64,000 nucleotides of DNA from Arcticibacter sp045629565 (GTDB lineage Bacteria; Bacteroidota; Bacteroidia; Sphingobacteriales; Sphingobacteriaceae). This document shows, one piece after another, positions 53,528 to 61,850 of this stretch. The stretch is from the NCBI RefSeq assembly GCF_045629565.1, contig NZ_JAZQRL010000125.1, forward strand, positions 118,839-182,838. The letters are read 5' to 3'. Each line of letters begins with the position of its first letter. The stretch's first letter is position 1. The position numbers and the translations under genes are program-made. The notes below the pieces were generated by a model, which was not told the origin of the DNA, did not search any database, and was given only the letters and a program-made list of their open reading frames with translations.

Positions 53528-53977
53528 TCAGAACGATTTGATCATCTGAATATGTTCTATACCATCTTCATCATAGACCTCGCTGCTTCTCACAAATCCA
53601 AACTTCTCATAGAATTTTTCAGCATATAATTGAGCACCAATTTTGACCGGCCGGTTACCGAGCAAATCCTCCAGGTCTGATAAAATCAGCTTCATCATTA
53701 TTGCACCAACACCCTTTCCGCGATAGTGCGCATGAGTCACGATCCGACCAATTGAAGCTTCTTTATATGATATCCCCGGGGGGATAATCCTCGCATACGC
53801 AATCAGCCGGCCCTCGTCATACATCATCAGGTGATGACACTGTTCGTCAAGATGATCCAGATCCTGATAGGCACATCTCTGCTCCACAATAAACACCTCG
53901 TTACGAAGTTGCAATATCTGGTATAATTGCTCGAGACTGAGATCCTGGAACCTCTTGGTTATCTTGATATATGACAT
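53528..53977 (-). CDS. elaA: GNAT acetyltransferase, ElaA-type
   Basis: 149 residues. The N-terminal QLRNEVFIVEQRCAYQDLDHLDEQ is the ElaA signature, and the acetyl-CoA loop is RIVTHAHYRGKGVGAIMM (RGxGxG/A). It is a single-domain enzyme whose substrate is unknown. It lies 8 bases after marR and is probably cotranscribed with it. Confidence 0.88.
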   Translation of the reverse strand: MSYIKITKRFQDLSLEQLYQILQLRNEVFIVEQRCAYQDLDHLDEQCHHLMMYDEGRLIAYARIIPPGISYKEASIGRIVTHAHYRGKGVGAIMMKLILSDLEDLLGNRPVKIGAQLYAEKFYEKFGFVRSSEVYDEDGIEHIQMIKSF

Positions 53978-53985
53978 TGCCGAAA

Positions 53986-54420
53986 TTAACCGTTATAATT
54001 TGTAATCCGTTGAAGCAAGGGCAAAAATGCCTTAATTAGCGCGAGTTCTTCATTGGAGTAGACTTCCGACATCGCTTTGGCGAGCCACTCCTCTTTTATA
54101 CGCCGGGTTTCGGCCAGCATGGCGGAGCCCCTCTCCGTTAACGAGATCACCACTTTACGTTTATCAGCTTCTATATAATCGCGCTGTACATATCCCGCTT
54201 CAAACAAACGGTTGATAATTTGAGATATTGCCTGCTTGGATACACGTTCCAGTTCCGCCAGATCCGAAGGAAGCAGTGTGCCATATTGATCCAGTAAGGC
54301 CATCGTCAAAATCTCACTATTGGAGAAATCTGTACGGACGTTCTGCTTTCTGATTTGCCTTGTCAGCCTTGTCGCAACGCTTCGCAATTGAGCGGCTAAT
54401 TCATAATCCGGGTTCACCAT
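53986..54420 (-). CDS. MarR-family transcriptional regulator
   Basis: 144 residues with the MarR winged helix (SDLAELERVSKQAISQIINRLFEAGYVQRD, near residue 58). Divergent from the MFS exporter, whose promoter and its own both lie in matching palindromes (54429-54445 and 54490-54505), so it probably represses both until an effector binds. Probably cotranscribed with elaA. Confidence 0.9.
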   Translation of the reverse strand: MVNPDYELAAQLRSVATRLTRQIRKQNVRTDFSNSEILTMALLDQYGTLLPSDLAELERVSKQAISQIINRLFEAGYVQRDYIEADKRKVVISLTERGSAMLAETRRIKEEWLAKAMSEVYSNEELALIKAFLPLLQRITNYNG

Positions 54421-54428
54421 AACTAAAA

Positions 54429-54445
54429 TTACTTTACAAAGGTAA
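54429..54445. promoter_or_regulatory. MarR-type operator site 1, covering the marR -7 element
   Basis: TTACTTTACAAAGGTAA is a near-palindrome; its minus-strand TACCTTTG (54444-54437) is the -7 element for marR, whose ATG is at 54420. The core CTTTACAAAG matches site 2 in inverted orientation. Confidence 0.6.
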
Positions 54446-54489
54446 GCATTTTATGACTATATAATTATCATTAAGAAGATAAAAACCAA

Positions 54490-54505
54490 TAACTTTGTAA
54501 AGTTA
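54490..54505. promoter_or_regulatory. MarR-type operator site 2, covering the MFS -7 element
   Basis: TAACTTTGTAAAGTTA is a 16-base palindrome apart from the two centre bases. Its left half TAACTTTG (54490-54497) is the -7 element of the MFS gene (ATG 54523). Confidence 0.6.
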
Positions 54506-54522
54506 CTTTACTAAAACCCGCT

Positions 54523-55785
54523 ATGCATATATTTCGCTCACTTCAATATTACAATTACCGCTTGTTTTTTACCGGACAGGCAATATCATTGATTGGCACC
54601 TGGATGCAACGAGTAGCAGTCAGTTGGCTGGTTTATAGCATTACCGGTTCAGCATTTCTATTGGGAGCCATCACCTTTCTGAGTCTGATACCTTCGTTGT
54701 TCCTTTCTCCATTCGCCGGAAGCTTCGTAGACCGGCACAATAAGTACAGGGTTCTGATGTTTACGCAGATCGGCCTTATGCTCCAGGCAGGGATTCTGGC
54801 TTTCATGGTGTGGTTTCAGTACTACAATGTGCTCTGTATCGGAGTACTGAGTCTTGCTCAGGGAATCATCAACTCATTCGATGTGAACGCACGACAATCT
54901 TTAATGATTAACCTCGTTGAAAAGAAAGAAGATCTTCCAAATGCGATTGCTCTCAATTCGACCGTTTTCAATTCAGCACGTCTCCTTGGGCCTGCACTGG
55001 CGGGTATTGTATTAAGCACACTGGGTGAGGAAGTATGCTTCCTCATTAACTTCTTCAGCTTTATTGCTGTACTGGCATGCCTCATGCTGATGAAATTAAA
55101 TATCGAACAAGAGGTCAAGCCTACACAAAACATCTGGACAGACCTTCAGAACGGCTTCCAGCACGTTGTATCGTCCAGAGACATCTTTCCCCTGATCCTG
55201 ACGATGGCCGCTTCCAGCCTGATGATTATTCCCTTTATCACGCTCCTCCCGGTATTTGCGAAGGACATTTTCAGTGGCGACGCAACTACCTTCAGCTGGT
55301 TCGAAAGTGCGGCGGGGCTCGGCGCTCTGATCGGTGCCATTTATATGGCAAGACTAACATCTAAAACCAACCTTAATCAAGTTACTATCGTCTCTGGGTT
55401 CATCTTGTCGTTTTCCGTTCTCGCCCTGGCCTTTTCACCCTCTCTGCTTATGGCTCTCATCTTCACGGCTTTTGCCGGAACAGGCTTAATGATCCAGAAT
55501 TCCTCCATCAATACATATATACAAACGCATTCGCATCCCGGGATGAGGGGACGTACAATTAGTTACTATATCATGGCAAACCAGGGTGTGCTCCCACTGG
55601 GAAGCCTGTTGATCGGCTTTTTAGCACATCGCTGGGGTACTCAAACGGTTGTTTTTATCGAAGGATTAGCAGGCTTGGTGATTACCATCGGCTTGTTGTT
55701 ATACAAAAAAAACCAGTTGCGTAACCGGTTTAAAGCCCTTCAGCTCAAATTAAGACAAAAAGAAAAGGTTGCATGCTATTCCTAA
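54523..55785 (+). CDS. MFS exporter (EntS-like, MFS_3)
   Basis: 420 residues with 12 predicted helices. The N-terminus MHIFRSLQYYNYRLFFTGQAISLIGTWMQ and the motif LSPFAGSFVDRHNKYRVL place it in the MFS_3 group that includes EntS-type exporters. Regulated most likely by the divergent MarR protein, so a toxic compound or siderophore may be the substrate; this is inference. It converges on a Gly/Thr-rich lipoprotein gene. Confidence 0.88.
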   Translation: MHIFRSLQYYNYRLFFTGQAISLIGTWMQRVAVSWLVYSITGSAFLLGAITFLSLIPSLFLSPFAGSFVDRHNKYRVLMFTQIGLMLQAGILAFMVWFQYYNVLCIGVLSLAQGIINSFDVNARQSLMINLVEKKEDLPNAIALNSTVFNSARLLGPALAGIVLSTLGEEVCFLINFFSFIAVLACLMLMKLNIEQEVKPTQNIWTDLQNGFQHVVSSRDIFPLILTMAASSLMIIPFITLLPVFAKDIFSGDATTFSWFESAAGLGALIGAIYMARLTSKTNLNQVTIVSGFILSFSVLALAFSPSLLMALIFTAFAGTGLMIQNSSINTYIQTHSHPGMRGRTISYYIMANQGVLPLGSLLIGFLAHRWGTQTVVFIEGLAGLVITIGLLLYKKNQLRNRFKALQLKLRQKEKVACYS

Positions 55786-55794
55786 CATGCAACC
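55767..55794. terminator. hairpin between the MFS exporter and the Gly/Thr-rich lipoprotein gene
   Basis: GGTTGCATG (55767-55775) pairs with CATGCAACC (55786-55794) around a 10-base loop that includes the MFS stop codon. On the minus strand it is followed by a T-rich stretch, suited to ending the lipoprotein transcript. Confidence 0.65.
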
Positions 55795-55803
55795 CTTGTT
55801 CCG

Positions 55804-56202
55804 CTATCTTGGAGTTGGTGCAGAGCCACTTCCGTTCGATCCGGATCCCCCTGTACCTGTTCCTGTTCCAGTCCCAGTTCCGCTGCCTGTTCCAGTCCCG
55901 GTTCCGCTACCTGTTCCAGTGCCTGTTCCGCTACCTGTTCCAGTGCCGCCTGTTCCACTGCCAGTTCCTCCAGTCCCTGTTCCTCCGCTAGTGTCCATGC
56001 CGGTAGCTGAACCTGAGCCTGAGCCAACACCGCTATTATCGGTGCTCATAGAATCTGTCATGGTTGAGGTTCCTCCAGCGGTATCCATTGAAGAGTTCTC
56101 CATCATCGACGTATCAGAATCCGAACTGTTCTGATTATTGGATCCACAGCTCGCAAGTGACACACCCGCCACTGCAAGCACTGCTAAAATTTTGTATTTC
56201 AT
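55804..56202 (-). CDS. Gly/Thr/Ser-rich low-complexity lipoprotein
   Basis: 132 residues. Signal peptide MKYKILAVLAVAGVSLASC with a clear lipobox (SLASC) precedes a Ser/Asp/Met-rich stretch (about 20-60) and a GTGSGTGTG-type repeat (about 65-125). No domain is recognised. The opposite frame encodes a Val-Pro repeat, a shadow. Composition suggests a flexible surface spacer. A second, related protein is at 63183. Confidence 0.75.
   Translation of the reverse strand: MKYKILAVLAVAGVSLASCGSNNQNSSDSDTSMMENSSMDTAGGTSTMTDSMSTDNSGVGSGSGSATGMDTSGGTGTGGTGSGTGGTGTGSGTGTGTGSGTGTGTGSGTGTGTGTGTGGSGSNGSGSAPTPR
55845..55990 (-). repeat. low-complexity GGAACWGG-type repeat inside the lipoprotein gene
   Basis: On the minus strand the region is made of short units such as GGAACAGG, GGAACTGG and GGTAGCGG in hexamer steps, each giving Gly-Thr or Gly-Ser. 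It resembles the repeat at 63370-63780 in opposite orientation. Confidence 0.8.
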
Positions 56203-56338
56203 AGGTAGTTCATTAGATTATTTGTATTCTATAATAAAATTCCTATAAAATGGTTTTGGCATATTGCCAAGACCCGCAAAAACACGTGTTTATACGGAAA
56301 ACCAGGTATTTATATCCTGATTCCCTGACTGTTGCCAT

Positions 56339-58708
56339 TTAACGAAGCAGTCTGATGAAGTAAATATCCGCCGTCCTGGATCCGCTGCCGGCTTCAAACC
56401 GAAGTGTCAGCTGATCTTTATTCTGCCGAATGACCGCTTCCGGAATTTCATAATCAACATCGTAAAACTTGTCTCCCTTCTCTCCCTGAAACGATTCAGA
56501 CGCCACTTTAACATCGTTCAAATAGATAGCGAACTCCTTATCTGTATCCTTTCCGTAATAGGTCAGGCGAAGTACCCGCGCATCCTTCGCCGGATTCTTC
56601 ATATTATAGCTGAACCAACCCCTGGCATTTCTGAAGTGCCTGTTGCTCTGCACGCCCATTTCCGAGCCTTCACTTTTGAAACTGTGATCAGACTCCGGCT
56701 GCTGCTGTCCCGGGTTTAACCTGTCGATTGTTCGCTTATCGGTTTCCATCTTCCGTGCCTCCGACTCCTTCAGAGCCGCTTTCATCTCGCCCAGCGCAGC
56801 CCGGGAAGTCATAGGCCAATAAACAATATATCTGGCGTCGTGCACTTCATGGAATGGTTTAAGCTGGAGGTCGCGGTATTTTTCAGTGGAGATAATATCG
56901 GCGGCGGTAAAGTAAAGTGGCTTACCTTCAACGGGCTTCAGGGCAAGAGGCGCCGACGCCAGGTCAGATACCAGAAAAGGTGCTTCGTCCAGCGGATACA
57001 ACGGTCCGTTAGCGACATGTCCCATCCGGCTGCCATCTGCCCTCAGACCGGGCAAATCCGCCGACTTGGTAGCCGCTGCCAGAACCACAGGGCCATGTAC
57101 AAAAGAAACCCATGGAGATCCGTCAGGGAGCTGCTCTGCAGTCGTCTCCATCGGAAGACGCACAGATACCACGTCACCTGTCTTCCACCGCCTTTTGACC
57201 GATACATAGCCAGATTTCCGATCGGTTATAACTGCAGCTGCCCTCTTGTTATTTACAAAGACTGCTATCGATCCGCCCTCTACCCATTTGGGAACACGTA
57301 TATTAAGAGCGAATTCTTCCGGACGCGCCAATTTCATTACAAGCTCTGTTTGTTCTTCGTAAGGAAATCTGGTACGTTGCGTAAGGGTAAGTTTCCTTTC
57401 CTTCCAGCTTAATGTGGAGGGTATGAATAAATTTACAAAGAGGTTCTGATCATCATGGGCATAAATAATATCGCCATACTTACCATGATTTTCAAGGCCC
57501 GATCCCACGCAGCACCAAAACCCTTCCTGTGGCTCTGAATAAACGCGGTAGTGGTTCGGCCTCATACTCGTAAAATAAACAAATCCGCCTTTATCAGGAT
57601 GTTGTGATGACAGGATATGATTATACAACGCTCTTTCATAAAAATCCAGGTAGATGCCCGAACGGTCATTCAGGAAAAGCTCCTTGCTGAGCTTGAGCAT
57701 ATTGTAAGTATTACAGGTTTCCGGGCCTTCCTTCGACTCAATCATCGATGAAAAATCACCTGAGGGATTGAAATGCTCACTGACACTGTTTCCACCAATC
57801 GATACCGTCCTGTTATTTACCACCGTCTCCCAGAAGAAACGCGAAGCATCCCGCCAGGCGTCGTCACCGGCCACCTGAGCAACACGCATATACCCGATAA
57901 CCTTTGGAATCTGGGTGTTCGCATGCATGCCGTTTAATTTGTCCTGCTTGTTTAGCAGGGGATGAAGAACAGACATATCTGAAAACCGGCGCGCCAGGGT
58001 AAGATACTTTTTGTCACCGGTAAACTCATATACATCGGCAAAAATTTCATTCATCCCACCATGCTCCGATCGCAGCATATCCTGAATCTGCTTGTCACTT
58101 AAGCCGGAAACCAGAGTCTCACACCAGTCTGAAAGTTTCAGCAACATCCCTCTGGCCTTCTCATTTCCCCCAATGAGGTAAGCATCTTTTAGGCCGGCAT
58201 AGGTTTTATGGATATTATACCATGGCACCCACTTATCGTTTAATGAAAAGCTCGCAGCTTTGATGTTTCCTGCAGCTAGGTCTTTCCACATGGCGCGCCC
58301 GCCCGGAATGCCCGACACATAGCCATCACCGTTTTTTTGCTGGCACTTGTCCAACCAGTCGATCATGTAATTCAGCCGCTTAAGTACTTCCTTGTCTCCC
58401 GTGGCAGCATACATATCCGCCAGGGCACTGAGATAATGCCCGCCTATATGTCCGTCGAGTCCTGTATTTTCCCAATTCTCATAGCTCGGTGCCAGGGGCT
58501 TCAAGCCGGCCTCACGGAGGTAGGGAGCTAATAAGCGGTCAGGATTTAATGACAGGATATAAATCATATCCGTATGCTGGGCCTTATAAAAAGGACTTTC
58601 GGTTAACCTGACGGCCGACAGAGGAAAAGCCTTCAGCGGCTTCTCCTGCGCCACAGCAGGACTAAGCAAAGCCAAAGAGAATAGGAGATGAATAATTTTT
58701 TGGTTCAT
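56339..58708 (-). CDS. beta-L-arabinofuranosidase, GH127/GH146-like
   Basis: 789 residues with a signal peptide (MNQKIIHLLFSLALLSPAVA). The zinc/thiol active site of GH127-type enzymes is present: Glu330-Thr-Cys332 (EGPETCNTYNMLKL) and the catalytic cysteine pair Cys399-Cys400 (FWCCVGSGLENHGKYGD). An (alpha/alpha)6 barrel (about 30-430) is followed by beta-sandwich parts (about 440-789). These enzymes release L-arabinofuranose from plant glycans and glycoproteins. GH127 and GH146 are not separable by eye. No SusCD pair is adjacent. Confidence 0.88.
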   Translation of the reverse strand: MNQKIIHLLFSLALLSPAVAQEKPLKAFPLSAVRLTESPFYKAQHTDMIYILSLNPDRLLAPYLREAGLKPLAPSYENWENTGLDGHIGGHYLSALADMYAATGDKEVLKRLNYMIDWLDKCQQKNGDGYVSGIPGGRAMWKDLAAGNIKAASFSLNDKWVPWYNIHKTYAGLKDAYLIGGNEKARGMLLKLSDWCETLVSGLSDKQIQDMLRSEHGGMNEIFADVYEFTGDKKYLTLARRFSDMSVLHPLLNKQDKLNGMHANTQIPKVIGYMRVAQVAGDDAWRDASRFFWETVVNNRTVSIGGNSVSEHFNPSGDFSSMIESKEGPETCNTYNMLKLSKELFLNDRSGIYLDFYERALYNHILSSQHPDKGGFVYFTSMRPNHYRVYSEPQEGFWCCVGSGLENHGKYGDIIYAHDDQNLFVNLFIPSTLSWKERKLTLTQRTRFPYEEQTELVMKLARPEEFALNIRVPKWVEGGSIAVFVNNKRAAAVITDRKSGYVSVKRRWKTGDVVSVRLPMETTAEQLPDGSPWVSFVHGPVVLAAATKSADLPGLRADGSRMGHVANGPLYPLDEAPFLVSDLASAPLALKPVEGKPLYFTAADIISTEKYRDLQLKPFHEVHDARYIVYWPMTSRAALGEMKAALKESEARKMETDKRTIDRLNPGQQQPESDHSFKSEGSEMGVQSNRHFRNARGWFSYNMKNPAKDARVLRLTYYGKDTDKEFAIYLNDVKVASESFQGEKGDKFYDVDYEIPEAVIRQNKDQLTLRFEAGSGSRTADIYFIRLLR

Positions 58709-58738
58709 AATGGTTAGTTTATTTCTGGCTTAAAAAAT

Positions 58739-58773
58739 CATTCGGCAACATGCCGGAGCATATTGCCTGAATG
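58739..58773 (-). terminator. intrinsic terminator of the M13 peptidase gene
   Basis: A 10-bp stem with one bulged base, extended inside by ATGC/GCAT around a CGGA loop, precedes ATTTTTTAAG on the minus strand. Confidence 0.75.
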
Positions 58774-58783
58774 AAATGCATCT

Positions 58784-60817
58784 TTACCAGATTTTAATTC
58801 TTTTATCTTCCGGTAAGAACAGTTTCTGACCTTCACGAACGTTAAAGGCGTTATAAAATGGTGTAAAATTCATCAACGGCACGTTAACCCGGTACTCAGC
58901 AGGAGAATGCGGATCGGTACTTAACTGTAGTCGCAAAGACTTATCTTCCATTTTATCTCTCCATGACTGGGCATAAGCGATAAAGAACCGCTGATCCGGG
59001 GTCAGCCCGTCGATCTTAGTTGTATCCTGGCCCTGCTTGGTTAATTTAAAAGCGTCATAAGCTATAGCGATACCGCCGATATCAGCCATATTTTCACCGG
59101 TAGTAAGGGCTCCGTTGATACGCATAGAGTCGATCACAACGAAACTGCTATACAGATCGATTACTTGTTTCGATTTTTCCTTGAACCTCTTGTTATCCGA
59201 TGGCGCCCACCAGTTGTTCAAATTGCCCGACTTATCATATTGTGAGCCCTGATCATCAAAACCATGCGTCATTTCATGACCGATAACCATGCCGATTGCG
59301 CCATAATTTACAGCATCATCTGCATTAAGGTCGAAAAACGGAAACTGTAATATTCCTGCAGGGAAAACAATTTCGTTTATCGTCGGATTGTAATACGCAT
59401 TGATGGTGGGCGGGGTCATGATCCATTCGTCTTTATCAACCGGCTTGTCAACCTTAGCCATCTGATACTCAAAGTCAGCCTTACTGCATGACACGATATT
59501 TTCGAAATATTTTGCCCTGTCGATCTCGACTTTGCTGTAATCTCTCCATTTATCCGGATAACCAATTTTCTTAATGATGGCATGCAGTTTCTCTTTGGCA
59601 ACTTTCTTAGTCGTATCACTCATCCAGTCCACCTGCCCGATCCTGGCGTCAAACGCCTTCTCCAGATTGTCGATAAGGTCGAGCATTCTTTCCTTGGCAT
59701 CTTTAGAAAAATGTCTTTTAACATAAAGCTGGCCGAGCAATTCACCCAGGTTGGCGTCAGAACTTCTATAGATCCTCTCCCATCTTGGCTTAATCTGCTT
59801 TTGTCCGGAAATCGCTTTGCCGTATTCAAAGTTCGCATTTACGAATGGTGAACTCAATGCGGATGCCGCCCCACGGATGAAGTGGGCCTTCATATATAGC
59901 TTCCAGGTGTCAAGGGGAGCTGTCTTCAACAGTTCATTTACCTTCTCATAGTAGGCCGGCTGTCCGACATTTATAGAATCCGTATCGGTGCCCAGATTTT
60001 TAAGATAAGAGCTAAACCTGAATAAAGGCAACTTCTTGTCCAGATCTGCAACCGACGTTTTGTTATAATTTATCTGAGGATTGCGCAGATCAACATTGGT
60101 GCGGTGGCTTTTCGCCAGCTCTTCTTCAAACTTGTAAACCAATTCTGATTCTTGTGTCGCGATAGAGTCGGTGGTACCGGTTAGCACAAACAATTGGGAA
60201 ATGCACTTCTTATACGCGTCCTGGATAGATTTCGTCTCTGCATCTTTCCTGAAGTAATAGTCCCGATCAGGCAATCCAAGTCCTGACTGATACAGACTTA
60301 AGATGTTTGTTGAGCTATTTTTTTCATCAGGACCGATATACAATCCGGTGAAGACTGCCGATTGCTGTTTATCCAGTTCTGCCTCAAAGCGCAGCAGTTG
60401 CTGAACATTTTTGATCGCGTCTATTCTTTTCAGATAAGGTTCGATAGGCTGATACCCCAATCCTTCGATGGCAACCGAATCCATACCAGAGGCATAAAAA
60501 TCACCAACCTTCTGTTCAACCGTCCCTTTATCGGCATGCGCGTTTGCCGCCTCTTCAAGAAGCTTCTTGATATTCGCTTTTGTCTTGTTATATAACTCGT
60601 CAAAGGCCCCGGTACTCGTTTGCGTAGGGGGAATCACCGCCGTTGCCAGCCATTTACCGTTTACATATTTAAAAAAGTTATCTCCGGGAGCAACGGAAGA
60701 ATCCAGGCTAGTAACGTCTATAAATTTTTGAGTACTACTGGGCTTTTCGCTATTACACGCTCCAAACGAAATAAGTGCGGCGCCCATGGCCGCATAAGAC
60801 AGGTTCCTTAAATGCAT
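58784..60817 (-). CDS. pepO: M13-family metallopeptidase lipoprotein (neprilysin/PepO-like)
   Basis: 677 residues. The zinc motif is H514-E-M-T-H518 (VIGHEMTHGFDDQGSQYD), with the third ligand Glu in ENMADIGGIAIAYDA and the substrate motif NAYYNP. A lipoprotein signal (GAALISFGAC) anchors it, probably on the cell envelope side. It trims peptides up to about 40 residues. PepO is the usual symbol for bacterial M13; the substrates here are unknown. Confidence 0.93.
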   Translation of the reverse strand: MHLRNLSYAAMGAALISFGACNSEKPSSTQKFIDVTSLDSSVAPGDNFFKYVNGKWLATAVIPPTQTSTGAFDELYNKTKANIKKLLEEAANAHADKGTVEQKVGDFYASGMDSVAIEGLGYQPIEPYLKRIDAIKNVQQLLRFEAELDKQQSAVFTGLYIGPDEKNSSTNILSLYQSGLGLPDRDYYFRKDAETKSIQDAYKKCISQLFVLTGTTDSIATQESELVYKFEEELAKSHRTNVDLRNPQINYNKTSVADLDKKLPLFRFSSYLKNLGTDTDSINVGQPAYYEKVNELLKTAPLDTWKLYMKAHFIRGAASALSSPFVNANFEYGKAISGQKQIKPRWERIYRSSDANLGELLGQLYVKRHFSKDAKERMLDLIDNLEKAFDARIGQVDWMSDTTKKVAKEKLHAIIKKIGYPDKWRDYSKVEIDRAKYFENIVSCSKADFEYQMAKVDKPVDKDEWIMTPPTINAYYNPTINEIVFPAGILQFPFFDLNADDAVNYGAIGMVIGHEMTHGFDDQGSQYDKSGNLNNWWAPSDNKRFKEKSKQVIDLYSSFVVIDSMRINGALTTGENMADIGGIAIAYDAFKLTKQGQDTTKIDGLTPDQRFFIAYAQSWRDKMEDKSLRLQLSTDPHSPAEYRVNVPLMNFTPFYNAFNVREGQKLFLPEDKRIKIW

Positions 60818-60956
60818 ACTATCGTCTTATTAAATGACCGGAGAAATTTACATTTTTTTTAGCAATAAGCGAATCAGACGGCCGTTTATTCTCCTGTATC
60901 CCCTTCACATGCTCGTCCTCTGGTCTGGATAAATGCAACGCCGTGCGGGATTTTAC

Positions 60957-60964
60957 TATTTTTG
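60957..60964 (+). promoter_or_regulatory. -7 element of the DUF4468 gene promoter
   Basis: TATTTTTG matches TAnnTTTG and lies 17 bases before the ATG at 60982, so it rules out an earlier in-frame start at 60943. Confidence 0.5.
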
Positions 60965-60981
60965 CCCCCTTAATAATTGCT

Positions 60982-61617
60982 ATGAAACCATTCTTTTTAT
61001 TATCACTGTCGCTGTTCATGTTTACTATCGGACAAGCTCAGGACACCGATCTTCCTTTCAATAAGAAAAACATTCCTCTTAACGACGACAAGAAAGTATC
61101 CTACACCCTGGTGGGCGAAGTTCCCCATGCAACGAAAGATCAGCTCTACAACCAGGCACTCGCATGGATTGCCGAGGCCTTCAAAAACGAGAGCGGCGTT
61201 ATTAAGTTACAGGATAAAGATGCAGGGACAATTATCGCCGAAGGTTCAACCGAAGAGAAATACAGCGTGAAAACACTGGGCGTTCTTGTTCCTAGGAAGT
61301 ACTATCAAAACATGAAAATTGAGTTCAATATTAAAGAAGGCCGTTACAGAATGATAATGAACTCCTTTTCGATTGAAAACATCGCCGCGAGGGTAGGCAA
61401 ATCTTACCTTCCTTCGTCGTCGAATCCAATTGAAAAATATTACGACCAGGTGCCCGAATCGTATACATTCAGCAAACTGACATCTTTGGAGCGAACGCAA
61501 CTTTATTCAGCCAAGACTATTCTGATCACTGCCGACAAATTTGCTAAGGCAACCCTTTCTTCTGTTAAAAGCTATATGACAAACGCTGCTAATCCTGTAA
61601 AAAAAGATGACTGGTAA
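60982..61617 (+). CDS. DUF4468 domain protein, secreted
   Basis: 211 residues from ATG 60982; the first 20 are a signal peptide (MKPFFLLSLSLFMFTIGQAQ). The region VPHATKDQLYNQALAWIAEAFK resembles the DUF4468 TBP-like fold found in Bacteroidota. No catalytic site is known. It converges on the aldo/keto reductase across the 11-bp repeat element, which begins 7 bases after its stop. Confidence 0.75.
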   Translation: MKPFFLLSLSLFMFTIGQAQDTDLPFNKKNIPLNDDKKVSYTLVGEVPHATKDQLYNQALAWIAEAFKNESGVIKLQDKDAGTIIAEGSTEEKYSVKTLGVLVPRKYYQNMKIEFNIKEGRYRMIMNSFSIENIAARVGKSYLPSSSNPIEKYYDQVPESYTFSKLTSLERTQLYSAKTILITADKFAKATLSSVKSYMTNAANPVKKDDW

Positions 61618-61623
61618 GTCAAG

Positions 61624-61843
61624 GCCTGTCAGCAGCTTAAGATTTGCTGCTGACAGGCTAGTGGGCAGCTAGTGGGGAGCTGGCCACCAGCTGGTGGGTA
61701 CAGCCGCCATGATCCCGCGTTGTAGCCACACTGTAGCCACGTTTTTCAAGGAAAAGGTGGCTGAAAGGTGGCTACAACGTAGCTACAATGTGGCTAAACC
61801 CACTAGCTGCCCACTAGCTGCCTGCCAGCTGTCCACCGGCAGC
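61624..61843. repeat. intergenic element of 11-bp units with nested inverted repeats
   Basis: Between convergent genes. (1) Perfect 13-bp hairpin 61624-61636/61646-61658. (2) Perfect 19-bp inverted repeat CTAGTGGGCAGCTAGTGGG at 61658-61676 with its complement at 61799-61817. (3) 12-bp inverted repeat 61718-61729/61768-61779. (4) Central hairpin 61735-61747/61751-61762. (5) CCACCAGCTGGTGG palindrome at 61684-61697. Fourteen undecamers build it: four at 61658-61701, two at 61721-61742 (TGTAGCCACAC, TGTAGCCACGT) and eight in unbroken register at 61756-61843 (for example GGTGGCTGAAA, GGTGGCTACAA, CGTAGCTACAA, CCACTAGCTGC twice). I do not recognise the family; BIME/REP-like, MITE-like or slippage-born DNA are options. 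Confidence 0.8.
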
Positions 61844-61850
61844 GCTCAGG

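Noticed and set aside
55769..56134. Val-Pro repeat open frame on the plus strand
   Set aside because: Shadow of the Gly/Thr-rich lipoprotein on the minus strand, which has a signal peptide and lipobox; the shadow has neither.
61624..61843. CRISPR array or tRNA cluster
   Set aside because: Units are 11 bases without spacers of equal size, and no tRNA arms occur; it is a nested inverted repeat element.
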